From the NCBI GenBank assembly GCA_905214265.1, contig CAJMLQ010000004.1:1-52128 (forward strand): a stretch of DNA of 52,128 bases, read 5' to 3'. The DNA is from an uncultured bacterium. GTDB taxonomy: Bacteria; Bacillota; Clostridia; Oscillospirales; Ruminococcaceae. Made by a program: the position numbers and the translations under genes. This document shows positions 17,639 through 24,734 of this stretch, one piece after another; the first letter of the stretch is position 1; every line of letters begins with the position of its first letter. Under the pieces are notes generated by a model. It saw only the letters and a program-made list of their open reading frames with translations, ran no database searches and was not told where the DNA came from.

Positions 17639-19195
17639 TTATTCCGCTGCCAGCAGATACTCCAGCGGGTTGGCATTTTGGCCGTTGACCAGCACTTCAA
17701 AGTGGCAGTGGGGCCCCGTGCTGTAGCCAGTGGAGCCCATGACCGCCACCTGCTCCCCGGCGGACACCGAATTGCCCGCTTCCACCAGCAGGGAACGGCA
17801 GTGAGCGTAGAGGGTTTCCAGACCGTTTTCGTGGCGGATGCGCAGGTAGTAGCCTTTTTCCGCGCTGTATTCCGCCTCTTCCACGGTTCCGTCCGCCGCC
17901 GCCAGCACCGGCGCTTCTTCGTCCCCAGCCACGGTCATGTCCAGACCCAGATGCCCCGGCAGATCTTCCGGCTGGAATCCGGCTGTGATCTGGATATTGC
18001 CCGCCAGCGGCCAGAGAAGAACTGCGTTTTCGAGCGGCAGCAGGATGGGTTCGTCCTCCGGGCTCGGTTCAGGATCCGTTTCCGGGACCAGCGCCGGGGT
18101 TTCGGTTTTTTCCGGAGCTGTCTCAGGAGTGGACTCCGTGGTGTCCGGCACAAGCAGGGCTTTCGGGGAATCCGAGGTGCTGGAGGAAACCGGCGGTTCC
18201 TGGTCCGCGGGCGTTAAACCGACTGCCAGAACGGTCCCTGCGCAGCCCAGTGCTGCCGCAACGGCGACAGCCAGGGCAAGAAAACGCTTTTGGGTTGGAT
18301 GCGCTTCCATCATGTGTTTCAGCCTTCTTTCAAAATGATGTCCGCTGCCAGAAAGAGCCGCCGATATCCCGACCGAAGTGGTCTGCCCCAGAGTTTTCAG
18401 CAGGGCCAGGCCGTAGCGGCGGCGGCTGTCCTGGTCCATGCTCCGGGTGATCCGTTGATCACAGGCTTCCTCGCATAGCTGGTTTCCCGCCCGCACCAGC
18501 AGCCAGCCCAGGGGGTTGAACCAGTGAATGCAGGCCGCCAGCAGCAGGAATAGCTTGACCCAAAGATCGCGGCAGCGGTAGTGTGTGAATTCGTGTGTAA
18601 GGGCGAGCTTCAGCTCAGTGGTGTCCATAGGCGCTTCCGGCAGCAGAATGACCGGTCGCAGCACGCCCGTCAGCATGGGAGTCGAAACCCTTCGGGTGCA
18701 GAGAAGACGGGGCGTCCGCTTTACCCCATTTTCTGCGGCAATTTGACGCAGAAGCGCCTCTCCTCTCGGGTAAGGCCGCGCGTCCCGGCGTATGCGGCGA
18801 GAAAGGATCAGCACACGGTAGCCGCTGACTGCCAGAAGCACCCCAGCTCCCAGTGCCCAGGCCGCCTCTGCGGTGGGGATCAGCAAGCGAAGGGCTCCAG
18901 CCGTCATGTTTCCGGAGGAAGCCGCTGATTTTGCTGGGGACTCCATGGCGACCGCCTTTGGATAGAACGTAATCATTCGGACAGCCTGAGTCTGAACCGG
19001 CGTGGGCTTGGCTGCAGCCGGAAGCTCCAGCCAAGCCGCCGGGAAAAGGAGCAGCACGGCAGGCAGCAGCAGCGCGTAAAACCGGACCGCTGCGGAAAGC
19101 CGCCGGCCCATGATTCTTTCAAAGAGCTTCCAGAGACCGTAAACGCCCCAGGCTGCCAGTTCCAGCGCCGGAAGAGAACAAAAAAACGCAGTCAT
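17639..19195 (-). CDS. M56 (BlaR1/MecR1-like) peptidase fused to an M23 peptidoglycan peptidase domain
   Basis: 518 residues. The N-terminal part is a membrane M56 zinc peptidase of the BlaR1/MecR1 antirepressor type: transmembrane helices near residues 38-56, 112-131, 214-234 and 305-327, with the catalytic HEFTH at 201-205 and LCEEACD (third ligand) at 240-246. A Pro/Glu/Ser-rich linker, about 330-388, leads to an M23/LytM-type domain, about 390-518, with all ligands present: H415 and D419 in GHLGLD, H465 in LYAHC, and H496/H498 in GPHCHFE. In classic BlaR1 this outer position holds a penicillin-binding sensor; here it is a peptidoglycan endopeptidase fold. The upstream BlaI repressor gene and shared promoter suggest that cell-wall state is sensed or modified outside and BlaI inactivated inside. 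AGGAGG precedes the ATG. Confidence 0.9.
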   Translation of the reverse strand: MTAFFCSLPALELAAWGVYGLWKLFERIMGRRLSAAVRFYALLLPAVLLLFPAAWLELPAAAKPTPVQTQAVRMITFYPKAVAMESPAKSAASSGNMTAGALRLLIPTAEAAWALGAGVLLAVSGYRVLILSRRIRRDARPYPRGEALLRQIAAENGVKRTPRLLCTRRVSTPMLTGVLRPVILLPEAPMDTTELKLALTHEFTHYRCRDLWVKLFLLLAACIHWFNPLGWLLVRAGNQLCEEACDQRITRSMDQDSRRRYGLALLKTLGQTTSVGISAALSGSGHHFERRLKHMMEAHPTQKRFLALAVAVAAALGCAGTVLAVGLTPADQEPPVSSSTSDSPKALLVPDTTESTPETAPEKTETPALVPETDPEPSPEDEPILLPLENAVLLWPLAGNIQITAGFQPEDLPGHLGLDMTVAGDEEAPVLAAADGTVEEAEYSAEKGYYLRIRHENGLETLYAHCRSLLVEAGNSVSAGEQVAVMGSTGYSTGPHCHFEVLVNGQNANPLEYLLAAE

Positions 19196-19204
19196 AGCCG
19201 CCTC

Positions 19205-19573
19205 CTACTGCTTGAGCAGCCATTGCTTCAGTTCTTCGATGTCAGAGCCGGTCAGCTCCGCTCCGCCGGAAAGGGCGGCGAAAAAGCTGCGCAGCGATCC
19301 CCCATGGACCTCCTCCAGAAAAGAACGGGTTTCCCACTCTTTGTACTCCTGCTCGCTGAGAAGCGGGATGTAGCGGTTGGATTTCCCTGCCTTTTCCGTC
19401 CGGAGCAATCCTTTTTCCGCCAGCCGGGAGAGAAAAGTGAGGACGGTGGTGGGTTTCCACCCTCGTTCACCCAGGCTTTCCTGTACCTGCGCGGAGGTGA
19501 CCGGTCCTTCAAACGCCCAGACGGCCCGCATGACCTCCATTTCCGACTCCGACATTTTTTGTGCTGGCTTCAT
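19205..19573 (-). CDS. BlaI/MecI/CopY family transcriptional repressor
   Basis: 122 residues. Winged-helix repressor of the BlaI/MecI type. Seen are ISESEMEVMRAVW-like MSESEMEVMRAVWAFEGPVT, the recognition region WKPTTVLTFLSRLAEKGLL and the wing EKAGKSNRYIPLLSEQEY; the C-terminal dimerisation helix ends SDIEELKQWLLKQ. It is normally inactivated by proteolysis started by the partner M56 protein, whose gene begins 9 bases downstream. Two BlaI-type operators overlap its own promoter, so it should be autoregulated. AGGAGG lies upstream of the ATG. Confidence 0.92.
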   Translation of the reverse strand: MKPAQKMSESEMEVMRAVWAFEGPVTSAQVQESLGERGWKPTTVLTFLSRLAEKGLLRTEKAGKSNRYIPLLSEQEYKEWETRSFLEEVHGGSLRSFFAALSGGAELTGSDIEELKQWLLKQ

Positions 19574-19614
19574 ATTGACAACCTCCTGTTTGCAAATAGA
19601 TTGACGTCCTTGCT

Positions 19615-19649
19615 CTACACGGTGTAGTGTTTATATTTTACATCACGTA
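19615..19649. promoter_or_regulatory. Two BlaI-type operator dyads
   Basis: CTACACGGTGTAG (19615-19627) is a perfect dyad, and TACATCACGTA (19639-19649) an imperfect one, with centres 23 bases apart. Both match the TACA/TGTA half-site style of BlaI/MecI operators. The second lies inside the promoter spacer and touches the -10; the first lies just downstream of the start point. Confidence 0.65.
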
Positions 19650-19663
19650 GAATATAATGTCAA
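19635..19663 (-). promoter_or_regulatory. Promoter of blaI-M56 operon
   Basis: On the minus strand TTGACA, 17 bases, TAAAAT, a strong sigma-A promoter. It points at the blaI-like gene and is overlapped by the BlaI-type operators, so repression by steric block is expected. Confidence 0.75.
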
Positions 19664-19695
19664 GACCTTTTTGGAAAAAGGTGATTTCATGCGGA

Positions 19696-19724
19696 TTGTA
19701 AATCTGCACGGAATATGCTATAAT
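19696..19724 (+). promoter_or_regulatory. Promoter of the PocR/AraC regulator gene
   Basis: TTGTAA, 17 bases, TATAAT with TGC before the -10 (extended -10). It is divergent from the blaI promoter; the two -35 elements are about 30 bases apart. Confidence 0.6.
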
Positions 19725-19780
19725 TGCTTCATGGCTTTCAGCAAGGGTGCGCTGAAAAATGCAGGAAGGAGGACTCTGCT

Positions 19781-20698
19781 GTGACAGGACGGGAAAAAAT
19801 TGTTGAAAACATCTTCCAGTTGGTTGAAGAAACCACGGGCGTCCGGGTCTGCTATTGGCCACTGGGACTGCCCCGAAGCGGGGGAACCTCCTTCCATATG
19901 GAGAACCCGGATCACTCCAGCCATACCTGCTCGTACTGCACCCTGGTAAAGGACGCCTGTAATACAGGCTGGTGCCTCCGCAGCAAGGCTTTCGGCATTG
20001 AAAAGGCGGCTCGCAGCGACAGGGGATTTGACGGCCTCTGTTATATGGGTGTCCACGATCTTGTAATCCCGATCCGGCTGGAAGGCCAACTGCTGGGAAT
20101 TCTCTACCTGACTGCCTTCCGCCGGGAAGATGAGGGGGAGCGGGCGGAACGCCTGATCCGCCGGGGATGCCGTCGGATGGGTGCGGATGCGGAACAGGTG
20201 CTGGCTGCTTATCGAGCGCTGCCCAGCCTGACCGCAGCTCAAGTGGAGGCACTGCGCTCCAGCGCCGGACATTTGCGGGAGATTCTGTTGACGGTCCTGC
20301 GAACCGCTAAGCCGCCGCGGAATGAGATGGTCAATCGGGAAGAGTCCAAAAAGAGATGGCTTGCCGAAAACGTACTCCCGTACGTGAACGCCAATTACCG
20401 CAGCGAACTGACCTTGACCCGGCTTGCCGACATCTTTTACGTCAATCCCCAGTACCTCTGCCGGGCCTTTAAGGCGCAGACCGGCATGAACTTCAAGCAG
20501 TATGTCGCTTTTCTCCGCGTCCGGGACGCTCAGGAACAGTTGAGTTTTACCGACCGTACCATCGCAGAGATATCGCGGCTGGTCGGCTGGACGGATTCCA
20601 ATTATTTCAGCCGGATCTTCCGGGAGCTGACCGGCATGACCCCCAGCCGCTATCGTGCGGAATCGCGCTCACCCTGGCAGGCAAAACGCCTGGAATAA
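19781..20698 (+). CDS. PocR-domain AraC-family transcriptional regulator
   Basis: 305 residues. The N-terminal PocR-type sensory domain has a cysteine cluster (HTCSYCTLVKDACNTGWC, residues about 45-62) as in PocR proteins, then YMGVHDLVIPIRLEGQLLGILYL. The C-terminal AraC DNA-binding domain, about residues 205-305, contains LTLTRLADIFYVNPQYLCRAFK and IAEISRLVGWTDSNYFSRIF. PocR itself controls propanediol use; here no such genes are near, and the ligand is unknown. The start is GTG with AAGGAGG upstream; the alternative upstream ATG adds 19 residues that overlap the promoter. It stands alone between terminators. Confidence 0.85.
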   Translation: MTGREKIVENIFQLVEETTGVRVCYWPLGLPRSGGTSFHMENPDHSSHTCSYCTLVKDACNTGWCLRSKAFGIEKAARSDRGFDGLCYMGVHDLVIPIRLEGQLLGILYLTAFRREDEGERAERLIRRGCRRMGADAEQVLAAYRALPSLTAAQVEALRSSAGHLREILLTVLRTAKPPRNEMVNREESKKRWLAENVLPYVNANYRSELTLTRLADIFYVNPQYLCRAFKAQTGMNFKQYVAFLRVRDAQEQLSFTDRTIAEISRLVGWTDSNYFSRIFRELTGMTPSRYRAESRSPWQAKRLE

Positions 20699-20715
20699 CC
20701 GGCCATAGACAATAA

Positions 20716-20753
20716 AAAACCTCCATCTGGATGGATTCCCGGACGGAGGTTTT
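20716..20753 (+). terminator. Terminator of the PocR/AraC gene
   Basis: AAAACCTCC pairs with GGAGGTTTT with extra pairing inside the loop, and is followed by TTTTCTTG on the plus strand. Confidence 0.7.
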
Positions 20754-20765
20754 CTTGATGCAATA

Positions 20766-20798
20766 AAAAGCGGTCCCCAGAACCTGGGAACCGCTTTT
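20766..20798 (-). terminator. Terminator of the sugar isomerase operon
   Basis: AAAAGCGGTCCCCAG pairs with CTGGGAACCGCTTTT with one mismatch around an AAC loop. The minus strand then reads CGCTTTTTATTG, giving a clear T-run 18 bases after the stop of the neighbouring gene. Confidence 0.75.
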
Positions 20799-20816
20799 AC
20801 TATAGGGATTGACCGA

Positions 20817-21698
20817 TTATTCGCCGTAAACCTCACCTGCGTAGCGCCGGAGGTTCTCCAGGCCGATGCTCAAGCCGAGAATACAGTCTTCGATTCCTTC
20901 GAACTCAACACCGATATAACCGTCGTATCCGGCGTTTTTGAGAATCTGAAGGCACTGCTTTACCGGGACCGCTCCGTGTCCGATGATGGTGCCACGGATG
21001 TAGTTGCCGGCCCGGGTCTGGAAGAATCCGCTGCCGGGGTTCGGCTCGCTTCCGCTTTTGAGGATGAAGTCCTTCGCATGGGCGTAAAAGGCGTAAGGAG
21101 CAGCCTTTCCATAGGCTAGAATGGGGTTCTCGTCCGCGCAGAGGAAGTTGCCCATGTCGCAGAGCCAGCCGAAATTGGGGTGGTTCACCGTGTTGATCAG
21201 CAGTTCCACCCGGTCGGCGTCCTGAACGAACTGGCCATGGTTCTCTACCATGGTCCGGATTCCCTTGGAAGCGGCGTAGTCCGTGACTTCCCGGCAGCAG
21301 TCCGCCAGTTGGTCCACGATATTCCGCAGGCCCCTGGAATTACGGGGATTGCCTTCCTTGAAGCCCCAGGCCGCGTCGTGGCGCATGCTCCGGGTACCCA
21401 GGATAGCGGCAACGTCCACTTTCTTCTTCAGCCGATCCACCTCGGCCTTTCCGCCGTCCGTGTTGTTCAGCAGATCGGCGCTGATGGTGTAGTTGGAGAT
21501 GGGCAGGCCTACGCGGTCGCATTCTTCCCGGATCTGCCGGGCAAAATTCTCCTCGCTGACTCCTTCGGGCGGCGTCAGGTCGGTGAACTCAATGGCGTCG
21601 AACCCCATTTCCTTGGCCTTGGCGATGCAGCTGAACTGCGTCAGGCGGCCGTCGCGGATATATTGGGAAAAGCTGTAAGAACTTACCGAAATTTTCAT
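20817..21698 (-). CDS. Sugar phosphate isomerase/epimerase (AP endonuclease 2-like TIM barrel)
   Basis: 293 residues. Xylose-isomerase-like TIM barrel of the sugar isomerase/epimerase group (IolE/IolI-like). Typical features are FDAIEFTDLTPPEG near the N-terminus, MVENHGQFVQDADRVELLINTV with the metal-binding Glu, WLCDMGNF, the AHAKDF metal His segment, and GYIGVEFEG at the C-terminus, consistent with a divalent-metal site of Glu, Asp, His and Glu. The substrate is not evident. It is the last gene of a three-gene minus-strand unit with a dehydrogenase and a second isomerase, a layout common for inositol or sugar-acid interconversion. Confidence 0.85.
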   Translation of the reverse strand: MKISVSSYSFSQYIRDGRLTQFSCIAKAKEMGFDAIEFTDLTPPEGVSEENFARQIREECDRVGLPISNYTISADLLNNTDGGKAEVDRLKKKVDVAAILGTRSMRHDAAWGFKEGNPRNSRGLRNIVDQLADCCREVTDYAASKGIRTMVENHGQFVQDADRVELLINTVNHPNFGWLCDMGNFLCADENPILAYGKAAPYAFYAHAKDFILKSGSEPNPGSGFFQTRAGNYIRGTIIGHGAVPVKQCLQILKNAGYDGYIGVEFEGIEDCILGLSIGLENLRRYAGEVYGE

Positions 21699-21727
21699 AG
21701 CAGATGCCCTGTCCTTTCCTGAAAAGA

Positions 21728-22795
21728 TTACTGAATGACGACTTCGTGGCCGGTTCGTGCGGATTCATAGATGGCGTCGAGGATCTTCATCAGGGTCACG
21801 CCGTCTTCCGCGGGAGATTTGCAGGGGGTGCCGTTGAGAACGCAATCCACATAGTGATTGATCTCGTTTTCAAACAGACCGTCAAAGCTCAGCGCAGTGG
21901 GAGCGCAGAGATTGACGTCCGCCATATAGCCGTTGACCGTGCTGTACATTTCCAACTCGGGGTCGAGCAAGGCGCCGGCCTTGGTGCCAAATAGCTGGAT
22001 CTTGCCCTCGTCCTTCTTGATGTTCAGGGAGAAAGAGGCTTCGATGGAAACGACCGAGCCGTTGTCGTAGCGGATCATGGCAGTGGCCAGATCCTCGACA
22101 TCGAACACCTCGTCACCGGTAGCAGAGGAGGCGGTGTAGCCCTTCTTATCCTTCAGCTCGCGGCGATCGCCCAGTTTGTGGAAGGTCGCACCGTAAACGG
22201 AGACCGGCATGGGATTGCCCAGCAGGTAGCGGGTGAGGTCGGTGACATGGACGCCCAAGTCAATGAGAGGACCGCCGGCGGACCGGGACTTATCGCCGAA
22301 CCAGCCTCCGGGGCTGCCGTTGCGGCGGAGATAGGTGGCCTTGGCGTAATAAATATCGCCGAAGTAATCGTTGCCGATGAAGTCCTTGAGGATGGCGCAG
22401 TCGTTGCCGTAGCGGCGGACAAAACCGATCATCAAGAGTTTGCCGGCTTTTTCGGCGGCGGCTTTCATCTCTAGGGCCTCGGCGGCGGAGGTGGCCATGG
22501 GCTTCTCGCAAAGGACGTGCTTGCCGGCGTTGAGGGCGGCAATGGTGCAGGGTGCATGCTGGCTGTTCCAGGTGCAGACGCTGACGGCTTCGATTTCCGG
22601 CAGCTCCTTGAGCATCACGTCCTTATCGGTGTAAAGCCGGGTGACGCCGTATTTTTCGCCCATTTCCTTCAGGCGGTTTTCCCGGATGTCGCAGAAAGCG
22701 TACAGCTCAACGTTGGGATTTTTCAGATATCCGTTGATATGGGATTCGGAGATGTTGCCGGTGCCGATGATGGCAACCTTTAATTTTTTGTCCAT
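21728..22795 (-). CDS. Gfo/Idh/MocA family oxidoreductase
   Basis: 355 residues. NAD(P)-dependent sugar or inositol dehydrogenase family. It opens KLKVAIIGTGNISESHINGY (Rossmann GTGNIS) and has the catalytic-lysine motif CEKPMATSAAEALEM near residues 94-108, and WFGDKSRSAGGPLIDLGVHVTDL with the active-site Asp/His, about residues 165-185. The start MDKKLKVAI is chosen by an AAGAAGG site; the longer frame has no family resemblance. It sits between two TIM-barrel isomerases; such pairs usually convert keto-sugars or 3-keto-glycosides by oxidation followed by isomerisation. Confidence 0.88.
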   Translation of the reverse strand: MDKKLKVAIIGTGNISESHINGYLKNPNVELYAFCDIRENRLKEMGEKYGVTRLYTDKDVMLKELPEIEAVSVCTWNSQHAPCTIAALNAGKHVLCEKPMATSAAEALEMKAAAEKAGKLLMIGFVRRYGNDCAILKDFIGNDYFGDIYYAKATYLRRNGSPGGWFGDKSRSAGGPLIDLGVHVTDLTRYLLGNPMPVSVYGATFHKLGDRRELKDKKGYTASSATGDEVFDVEDLATAMIRYDNGSVVSIEASFSLNIKKDEGKIQLFGTKAGALLDPELEMYSTVNGYMADVNLCAPTALSFDGLFENEINHYVDCVLNGTPCKSPAEDGVTLMKILDAIYESARTGHEVVIQ

Positions 22796-22881
22796 AAAAG
22801 GGCCTTCTTTCTCTTGCAATATCTTGAAAAAAGTTGCGGGATCTTGAGATAACTTGAAGAACAGAGGCAATTCCGGGCCGC

Positions 22882-23724
22882 TTATTTCAGCAGGTTCTTC
22901 AGGAAACCGACCGCCTTACGGATATCCGCCTCGGGGCTGTCGCCGACCTCACGTTCGATGGTCAGGAAGCCCTTGTAGCCGACGTCCTCCAAAGCCTTGA
23001 GGTATTCGGGGAAGGGGACCTTGCCGTCACCCAAGGGAAGCTCGACAAAAGAGGGGCTGGCCAGCATTTCGGATTCCACCAGGCCATAGACCTCCTCGGG
23101 GGAACGGTAATAGTTGCGCTGGCCGTCCTTGGCGTGGGTGTGGACGATGTAGTCCTTCAGGGTATAGACAGCCTGTACGGGGTCGTCGCCGGTGACCATA
23201 ACCAGGTTGGCGGGATCCAGGTTGACTGCGACGCCGGTGGAGTGCAGGCCGTCCAGGAAGCCTTTCAGGGTCGTAGCGATTTCGGGCCCGGTCTCGATGG
23301 CAAAGTGGGCGTCCAGGGAATCCGCGTATTGGGCCAGCTGGAAGCAGGCATCCTGCATGATCTTGTAGCGCTCGTGCTCCGGATCGTTGGGGACGACGCC
23401 GATGTGGGTGGTGACGATATCGGTTTCCAGCTCCTTGGCCAGGTCGAGGATCCGTTTGGAGCGCTCAATGAGGTCCGGATTTTTCTCCGCGTTGCCGAAG
23501 CCGTGGCCCAGGTCGCCGCAGAGGGCCGAGATGACGAGGCCGTTGTCCTTGACCATTTTCAGAAAGTCTTTCCGCTTTTCGCCGGTGAGATTTTCCGGGG
23601 ACATTTCGCCGTAGGTGGAATAGACCTGGATGCCCTGCGCGCCGACTTCTACGGCCTTTTTCAGGGCAGAGGGGATGTCGAGACGGAAGGAATCAAGAAT
23701 GACGCCAATGGGAAACTGATACAT
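22882..23724 (-). CDS. Sugar phosphate isomerase/epimerase (TIM barrel)
   Basis: 280 residues. Second xylose-isomerase-like TIM barrel. Seen are GAQGIQVYSTYGEMSPENL, VISALCGDLGHGF, TDIVTTHIGVVP, HFAIETGPE (metal Glu), VNLDPANLVMV (metal Asp), VHTHAKD (metal His) and FLTIEREVG (last metal Glu). The start MYQFPIGVILD is taken because AAGGAG lies 7 bases before it, whereas it is only 1 base from the alternative ATG two codons upstream. It is the first gene of the unit, about 65 bases downstream of a promoter that faces an AraC-type regulator. Confidence 0.87.
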   Translation of the reverse strand: MYQFPIGVILDSFRLDIPSALKKAVEVGAQGIQVYSTYGEMSPENLTGEKRKDFLKMVKDNGLVISALCGDLGHGFGNAEKNPDLIERSKRILDLAKELETDIVTTHIGVVPNDPEHERYKIMQDACFQLAQYADSLDAHFAIETGPEIATTLKGFLDGLHSTGVAVNLDPANLVMVTGDDPVQAVYTLKDYIVHTHAKDGQRNYYRSPEEVYGLVESEMLASPSFVELPLGDGKVPFPEYLKALEDVGYKGFLTIEREVGDSPEADIRKAVGFLKNLLK

Positions 23725-23750
23725 AATCATGCTCCTTTTCAAGTAAACTG

Positions 23751-23779
23751 TTGACGTTCTGACACCTTTATTATATAAT
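23751..23779 (+). promoter_or_regulatory. Promoter of the AraC/cupin regulator gene
   Basis: TTGACG, 17 bases, TATAAT. The -10 lies in the palindrome TATTATATAATA (23769-23780) that is also used by the opposing promoter. Confidence 0.6.
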
Positions 23780-23797
23780 AGGAACCAGATTTGTAAA
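23770..23797 (-). promoter_or_regulatory. Promoter of the isomerase-dehydrogenase operon
   Basis: On the minus strand TTTACA, 16 bases, TATAAT. The two divergent promoters overlap at one palindromic -10, so RNA polymerase can occupy only one at a time. Confidence 0.5.
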
Positions 23798-23852
23798 GGC
23801 AAGAATTTGCCACATATTAACAGAATCTTGCTTTTTTAAAGGAGATTGTCCG

Positions 23853-24674
23853 ATGAAGCAGTTTCCATACGAGACAGCGGTTTTCACAGACCCGGAACTT
23901 CCGGTGATCTTCCATCTGGACACGGTAAGGCCCGGTCACCAATTTAACATCCACTGGCAGGACAGTTTGGAAATGCTGTATGTCATTGAAGGCGAGGCGG
24001 AAGTGGCGTCGGACACCCTGCGCCAAAACATTCGCACCGGGGAAATCGCGGTCATCAACAGCAATCACATTCACGACGTCCGGGCAGTGACACCGGTATG
24101 CCGGTATTACTGCATGTTGGCAGACCGGGAGCTGTGTGAGCAGCTTGGAGCGCCTATCGGAGAGCTACGGTTTCGGCTGCGGGTGTCTGACTCCTCGGCG
24201 AGGGAGTACTTTGACATGATCGTGGATGAGATGCTGACCCGAAGCGCCTACTACAAGGCGGCGGTGCGGGCGGATCTGGGGGGGCTGCTGGTGCACATGT
24301 GCCGTCACTGGCTGGAGGACCGGGACTTTGACGGCGGCCGGGCGGACAAGCGGCTGGACATGGTCAAGGCGGCGATCCGGTTCATCCAGCTGCACTTTGC
24401 AGAGAGCCTTTCAGTGGAACAGATCAGCGCGGCAGCGGGATTCAGCAAGTACTATTTCTGCCGGGGGTTCAAGGAGATCACGGGGCGGACGGTGGTGGAC
24501 TACCTGAACTACACGAGGTGCGGCCACGCCCGGAGGCTGCTGGCTTCGGGGCGGTACAACGTCAGCGAGAGCGCCGAGCACAGCGGGTTTTCCAACCTTT
24601 CCTATTTTACCAAGACCTACAAGAAATACATGGGAGAGCTGCCGTCCCGGGCGGAGCGAAGCATGGAGAATTAG
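23853..24674 (+). CDS. AraC family transcriptional regulator with cupin domain
   Basis: 273 residues. The N-terminal cupin ligand-binding domain has HWQDSLEMLYVIEGEAEV and a GEIAVINSNHIHDVRAV strand pair. The C-terminal double helix-turn-helix, about residues 175-270, contains LSVEQISAAAGFSKYYFCRGFKE and VSESAEHSGFSNLSYFTKTY. This is the usual build of sugar-responsive regulators. It is divergent from the isomerase-dehydrogenase operon and probably controls it. AAAGGAG precedes the ATG. Confidence 0.88.
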   Translation: MKQFPYETAVFTDPELPVIFHLDTVRPGHQFNIHWQDSLEMLYVIEGEAEVASDTLRQNIRTGEIAVINSNHIHDVRAVTPVCRYYCMLADRELCEQLGAPIGELRFRLRVSDSSAREYFDMIVDEMLTRSAYYKAAVRADLGGLLVHMCRHWLEDRDFDGGRADKRLDMVKAAIRFIQLHFAESLSVEQISAAAGFSKYYFCRGFKEITGRTVVDYLNYTRCGHARRLLASGRYNVSESAEHSGFSNLSYFTKTYKKYMGELPSRAERSMEN

Positions 24675-24680
24675 AAAAGC

Positions 24681-24730
24681 CCGCAGCGGCGGGAAAAGGC
24701 GTTTCAGAACGCTTTCTCCCGCCGCTGCGG
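24681..24730. terminator. Bidirectional terminator between convergent genes
   Basis: CCGCAGCGGCGGG and CCCGCCGCTGCGG form a 13-base-pair GC stem with a second short stem (GCGTT/AACGC) in the loop. T-runs lie on both sides (TTTGTC on plus, GGGCTTTTCT on minus). It separates the AraC gene from the convergent SpoIID-like gene. Confidence 0.75.
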
Positions 24731-24734
24731 TTTG

